A stretch of DNA of 14,154 bases, taken from positions 1-14,154 of the forward strand of contig DAOVAK010000020.1 of the NCBI GenBank assembly GCA_030671095.1. The letters run 5' to 3'. The notes beneath the pieces are model-generated. The model was not told the DNA's origin. It saw nothing but the letters and a program-made list of their open reading frames with translations, and ran no database searches. Each line of letters opens with the position of its first letter. The first letter of the stretch is position 1. Positions 12,913 to 14,154 of this stretch are shown piece after piece. The position numbers were made by a program, and so were the translations under genes. The stretch comes from Deltaproteobacteria bacterium. GTDB taxonomy: Bacteria; Desulfobacterota; DSM-4660; Desulfatiglandales; HGW-15.

Positions 12913-14154
12913 ATGGCGAAAAAAAAGAAAATTGGAAGAAGGGAATTTATCAAATCTGCAGGAGCAGTCGGGATTGGATTGGGCGCTGCAGGACTTTTAG
13001 GCGGTTCTGTCAAAGTCAGAAAGGCAACTGCTGCTCAAACACGCTCAATCCCTAAAACGCCAATCAAGGTGGCATCAGTAAGTTTCCTGACGGGAGCGGC
13101 AGCAGCCCCCTTTGGAATCCCCGGGGATAATGGTTATAAGTTATGTGCTGATAAAATCAACGCTGAGGGCGGCATCTTAGGGAGAAAGATCAACCTGAAA
13201 AGTTATGATGAGTCAGGCGGTGCTGATACCCAGGTCAAATTAGCCCGGAAATTTATTATGGAAGACAAGGTCGACGTCATTTTGGGCTATATCTCATCCG
13301 GAAACTGTAAGGCAGTCCTTCCCCTGAGCGATGAGTTAGGGGGACTGATTATAGCCTATGACTGTGGGACTCATGTCCTGATGGAGAAACAGCGCTCCCC
13401 TTACACGGTTCCAAAATACACTCTCGGGTTTCGCAGTTCTGCCCATCTGGGGATCGACAATATTGGTTTAGCCCGCTATATCAAACAATATTACCCTGGT
13501 ATCAAAAAGGTCGCGGCAATAAATCCAGACTATGCCTGGGGAAGGGATAGCTGTCTCATATTTGAAACGGCCATAAAGAAACTGATACCGGGCGTGAAAG
13601 TAGTTAAAAAACTGTGGCCCAAACTGTTTACCACTGACTATACGGCCCATATCAGTGCCCTCATCGGTTCTGGAGCTGAAGTCATCCATTCGGCCCTTTG
13701 GGGCGGCGATGCCGTCACTTTCACAAAACAGGCCATTGGAATGGGACTGTTCAAAAAGGCTCGTGTGGCTTACTCTCGGGGCGAACCCTACCCGCAGGAA
13801 GTTGGTATGGATTACCCGGAAGGGCAGATCATCTGCTGTGCCGGGACCCACTATTTTCTGTACCCTCCCAAGGAGAACTGGCCTTTGAACAAATGGTTTG
13901 TGGAGGAATTTCAAAAACGCTACAAAAAATATCCCACCTATCCGTGTTATCATGCTTATCAAGCCATATATACCTATAAAGCCGCTGTAGAAAAGGCGGG
14001 CTCACTGGTTGGTGGTTGGCCATCAAAGGAGGAGATAAGCACGGCTGCATCCGGGCTGTCCATTGAAACACCCTCAGGCATCCTTACAATAGGAGAGGAT
14101 CATAACGGCAGAGAGGACGTACTTGTGGGGATCTCCAAAAAGGTAAAGGGACAT
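12913..14154 (+). CDS. Tat-exported ABC substrate-binding protein, branched-chain amino acid type (runs off right edge)
   Basis: The frame from ATG 12913 stays open for 414 codons to the window end without a stop. AAGGAGG (12899-12905) lies 7 nt upstream. The N-terminus has a twin-arginine signal, GRREFIKSAGAVGIGLG (8-24), with a likely cleavage after ATA/AA near residue 40. The mature protein is a Peripla_BP_6 (LivJ-type) fold: IKVASVSFLTGAAAAPFG (51-68), KINAEGGILGRKINL (81-95), YISSGNCKAVLPLSDE (126-141) and the NPDYAWGRD linker region. It would capture a small solute in the periplasm and hand it to a LivHMGF-type permease, presumably encoded beyond the edge. Typical length is 400-440 residues, so it is nearly complete. 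Neighbouring ligase and bam genes hint at an aromatic or other carboxylate ligand, but amino acids are equally possible. Confidence 0.88.
   Translation, partial: MAKKKKIGRREFIKSAGAVGIGLGAAGLLGGSVKVRKATAAQTRSIPKTPIKVASVSFLTGAAAAPFGIPGDNGYKLCADKINAEGGILGRKINLKSYDESGGADTQVKLARKFIMEDKVDVILGYISSGNCKAVLPLSDELGGLIIAYDCGTHVLMEKQRSPYTVPKYTLGFRSSAHLGIDNIGLARYIKQYYPGIKKVAAINPDYAWGRDSCLIFETAIKKLIPGVKVVKKLWPKLFTTDYTAHISALIGSGAEVIHSALWGGDAVTFTKQAIGMGLFKKARVAYSRGEPYPQEVGMDYPEGQIICCAGTHYFLYPPKENWPLNKWFVEEFQKRYKKYPTYPCYHAYQAIYTYKAAVEKAGSLVGGWPSKEEISTAASGLSIETPSGILTIGEDHNGREDVLVGISKKVKGH

Noticed and set aside
13468..13962. 164-codon minus-strand frame at the right end
   Set aside because: It is antisense to the substrate-binding protein gene, which has a Tat signal, a ribosome site and continuous family similarity.

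Overview
The window reads as part of the chromosome of a strictly anaerobic, aromatic-degrading bacterium. A Desulfobacterota (Syntrophus- or Desulfatiglans-like) relative is the best guess. The basis is an operon for the ring-opening end of the benzoyl-CoA pathway, together with a CoA ligase, a Tat-exported ABC substrate-binding protein and strong AGGAGG ribosome sites throughout. The lineage call is inference, since no rRNA or other marker gene is present.

Region 1 (1-2805, minus strand) is an apparent three-gene operon: an SDR dehydrogenase, then 6-hydroxycyclohex-1-ene-1-carbonyl-CoA dehydrogenase (bamQ/had), then 6-oxocyclohex-1-ene-1-carbonyl-CoA hydrolase (bamA/oah), which runs off the left edge. 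The second and third enzymes catalyse consecutive steps that oxidise and then hydrolytically open the ring. The leader contains a three-unit operator-like repeat lying between a perfect -35 box and a perfect -10 box. The gap between the SDR and bamQ is filled with short direct repeats.

Region 2 (about 2900-9036) is an envelope/metal-trafficking island. On the minus strand an ABC ATPase and an FtsX-type permease overlap by 4 bp. Downstream are a His-rich exported protein, a DUF3299-type exported protein and an unrecognised exported protein with an acidic repeat. The first four resemble the Zur-regulated zrg cluster of Vibrio and PA4063-PA4066 of Pseudomonas aeruginosa, so zinc or another transition metal is the likely cargo. 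On the plus strand, an exported HEAT-like protein sits directly behind a decayed second copy of the DUF3299 gene (a nonsense codon, a 5-base frameshift and an internal deletion), which I found by comparing the two regions. The intergenic spaces hold a roughly 170 bp imperfect palindrome (5999-6169) and a pair of related hairpins (6831-6968).

Region 3 (9121-10262, minus strand) is an exported cyclase/kynurenine-formamidase-fold metal hydrolase ending in a clear intrinsic terminator. Across a 581 bp gap lies region 4 (10720-14154, plus strand): an AMP-forming acyl-CoA ligase, and after a 371 bp gap with a hairpin and an orphan Shine-Dalgarno sequence, a Tat-dependent branched-chain-type substrate-binding protein cut by the right edge. 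Together the ligase and the binding protein suggest uptake and CoA activation of a carboxylate that could feed the region 1 pathway. The substrate cannot be read from the sequence.
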